From NCBI GenBank assembly GCA_026786225.1, contig JAJAYN010000448.1, forward strand, positions 1 through 6,418: a stretch of DNA of 6,418 bases, read 5' to 3'. The notes under the pieces were generated by a model, which saw only the letters and a program-made list of their open reading frames with translations, had not been told where the DNA came from and made no database searches. Below, one piece after another: positions 5,066 through 6,418 of the stretch; within the stretch, counting starts at the first letter, position 1, and the number at the start of each line of letters is the position of its first letter. The position numbers and the translations under genes were made by a program. Origin of the DNA: Burkholderiales bacterium (lineage in GTDB: Bacteria > Pseudomonadota > Gammaproteobacteria > Burkholderiales > Usitatibacteraceae).

Positions 5066-6106
5066 TCAGAACCGCCCCGCATCGACATCGCGTACAAATC
5101 GAATCAACCCATCAAAATATGTTTTCTGGTCGTCGTACATGGACATGTGGCTGCCGGCGGGGCAATACAGATATCGGCCCTTTTTTACCGCACCCGCCAT
5201 CCACGACATGTGTTTCGGATCCATCGTGTCGTACTGGCCACCGATGACCAGCGTGGGCATGGCGATCTTGCCCAGGTCCTGCGTGCGATCCCATTTTTCA
5301 AGTTTGCCGCTGGCGCCGAGCTCGCTCGGGCCCTGCATCGGCACATAGATTTTTGCATTGGTGTGCTTGAACGAACGCGTTACCGGCTCCGGCCACTGGT
5401 CCGGCGGCATGCGCAGGATGTGGTGCGCGTAGTGGTGCGGCATCAGCAGCGCCATGTAGCGCAGGTCTTCAAACTTCCCGTCTTTTTCCAGCTGCTTGAT
5501 TTCGGCCAGCACCTTTTGATCCATCTTCGGCATCAGCACTTTGTCGGCGTAATCGTTGTACGCGGGGATGCTCGCCATCATGTTGGAAACGATGAGCCCC
5601 TTGATGTGCTGCGGATATTTGAGCGCGTATTCGATCGCCAGAATGCCGCCCCACGAATGTCCCAGCAGAAAGAAGTTGTCGCGATTGAGGCCAAGCGCAA
5701 TGCGTACCTGTTCGACTTCATCAACAAAGCGCGGGATTTCCCACAGCGAAGGTTCATCGGGCTGATCGCTGTAAGCCGAGCCGAGTTGATCGTAGTAGTA
5801 ATACTCGATGGAGGCGCCGGGGAAAAAGCTGTCGAACGCCTCAAAATATTCATGCGTGGCTGCCGGACCGCCGTGCAACAGCAACACCTTCATCGTCGGG
5901 TTATTGCCCACCCGCTTGGTCCAGACGTTGAAATTGCCCTTTGGCGTTTTGACCGCAATCATCTTCACGCCACCGCTCTGCACGTCGGTGCGACCAGTGT
6001 TGTCGTGATAGCGCGCAGACGCAGGCGCATCCGGCATCGAGACGCTGGCACACGCCTGCAGCAGTAACGCGGTAAGCACGAGCGCAAAGCATTTCGTCAT
6101 GGTCAT
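5066..6106 (-). CDS. Proline iminopeptidase-family alpha/beta hydrolase, probable lipoprotein
   Basis: A 346-residue alpha/beta-hydrolase related to proline iminopeptidases (peptidase family S33). Seen: oxyanion-region HGGP (78-81), the family-typical DQLGSAYSD (106-114), nucleophile elbow GHSWGG (149-154) with S151, acid D293 (GGQYDTMD), and H320 in AGSHMSMYD (317-325), so the catalytic triad is complete. The N-terminal 40 or so residues are an addition relative to cytosolic relatives: a short hydrophobic segment followed by LLLQAC, with lipobox cysteine C19, indicating a lipid-anchored envelope protein. The cap region (about 175-275) is rich in Met, His and Tyr. It could release N-terminal residues from peptides or hydrolyse amides or esters outside the cytoplasm. 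The start at 6106 is preferred (a second ATG lies two codons later at 6100, and GGAAA precedes both); the in-frame ATG at 6148 would put a polar leader before the signal peptide. It appears monocistronic. Confidence 0.92.
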   Translation of the reverse strand: MTMTKCFALVLTALLLQACASVSMPDAPASARYHDNTGRTDVQSGGVKMIAVKTPKGNFNVWTKRVGNNPTMKVLLLHGGPAATHEYFEAFDSFFPGASIEYYYYDQLGSAYSDQPDEPSLWEIPRFVDEVEQVRIALGLNRDNFFLLGHSWGGILAIEYALKYPQHIKGLIVSNMMASIPAYNDYADKVLMPKMDQKVLAEIKQLEKDGKFEDLRYMALLMPHHYAHHILRMPPDQWPEPVTRSFKHTNAKIYVPMQGPSELGASGKLEKWDRTQDLGKIAMPTLVIGGQYDTMDPKHMSWMAGAVKKGRYLYCPAGSHMSMYDDQKTYFDGLIRFVRDVDAGRF

Positions 6107-6277
6107 TTTCCGGGTGGGTTGAATGTGTGAGCGGGATGTTATCAGCAATGCTGTCGTGCGATTTTCGGTTTGTGGCGCGATGCCTGGACGTCACATTGTC
6201 GGTGCCAGCGCCTTGCGGACATAGACACTGCCGTCGGTATCGTGAAACTCGCGATTTGGACGCGTCCCCCCGGATCG
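6107..6277. other. Region upstream of the hydrolase gene, mainly non-coding
   Basis: This holds the 5' region of the hydrolase gene. I see no convincing promoter hexamers on the minus strand. Positions 6277-6191 (minus) continue, after a TAG, in the same frame as the possible partial gene at the right edge, for 28 codons ending at TGA (6193-6191), including the protein-like FHDTDGSVYVRKALAP. This may be a decayed gene end or chance. Confidence 0.35.
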
Positions 6278-6418
6278 CTACTGTGGCTTGCGCCAGATTC
6301 TGAAACTCTTCATTGTTTCCCCGGCGAAACCGTCAATAAAGTCCTCGCTACCGTTCCCGAACTTCAGATTGTTCGCTGACCGATCAAAAGTCAGGCCCTG
6401 TTTTTGAAAGTGCTCGAC
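6278..6418 (-). CDS. Possible partial gene, C-terminal end of an unknown protein
   Basis: A minus-strand frame enters from the right edge and runs 46 codons to a TAG at 6280-6278. The other two minus frames close within the first 35 bases. The translation has a balanced, protein-like composition (for example GSEDFIDGFAGETMKSFRIW) but matches no family I recognise. If real, it is the 3' end of a gene lying beyond the window, on the same strand as the hydrolase and about 170 bases upstream of it. The short length makes a chance open frame quite possible. The overlapping plus-strand frame (6170-6379) looks less protein-like. Confidence 0.35.
   Translation of the reverse strand, partial: VEHFQKQGLTFDRSANNLKFGNGSEDFIDGFAGETMKSFRIWRKPQ

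Noticed and set aside
4751..6067. 438-codon plus-strand open frame opposite the hydrolase gene
   Set aside because: It is antisense to a gene with a full catalytic triad and lipoprotein signal. Its translation is rich in Arg, His and Val, as expected from reading a GC-rich gene backwards, and it has no recognisable domain.

Overview
The window is moderately GC-rich bacterial DNA (about 55-60% G+C by eye) carrying eight confidently called protein genes, no tRNA or rRNA, and no insertion sequence or CRISPR array that I can see. The gene families and the form of the LytTR response regulator suggest a Proteobacterium, probably Beta- or Gammaproteobacteria. That is an inference from protein style, not a database match.

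Layout from left to right. (1) Positions 1-275 hold no confident gene, although one minus-strand frame is free of stops across the whole stretch. (2) Positions 276-1186 (+) hold a short cassette of an exported small cupin followed by an ABA4-like (DUF4281) membrane protein. (3) Positions 1212-2666 form a compact divergent regulatory unit: an ArsR-type repressor on the minus strand, facing a NIPSNAP-family gene and an antibiotic-biosynthesis-monooxygenase (ABM) gene on the plus strand. The latter two overlap by ATGA. The ABM gene is easily missed because it lies at the end of a much longer spurious open frame. An inverted repeat with perfect 8-bp arms covers the arsR start codon and is the best operator candidate in the window. 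(4) Positions 2684-4718 (-) hold a LytS/LytR-type two-component pair, a histidine kinase followed by a LytTR response regulator, with overlapping genes and a strong internal Shine-Dalgarno. (5) Positions 4719-5065 are a 347-nt non-coding stretch that must carry the kinase promoter. (6) Positions 5066-6106 (-) hold a lipoprotein-type alpha/beta hydrolase of the proline iminopeptidase family. (7) Positions 6107-6418 are mostly non-coding, with a possible partial minus-strand gene entering from the right edge.

How the genes work together: the ArsR repressor probably controls itself and the NIPSNAP-ABM pair in response to a small molecule or a redox signal. The two small enzymes have the same length and related predicted ferredoxin-like folds, so they may form a mixed dimer or act in sequence. 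The kinase and regulator form a self-contained signalling operon. The kinase has an unusual soluble domain between its membrane anchor and its catalytic core. I see no defence system, secondary-metabolite cluster or mobile element. The most interesting points are the probably leaderless, operator-overlapped arsR start, the NIPSNAP-ABM pair, and the kinase input domain.
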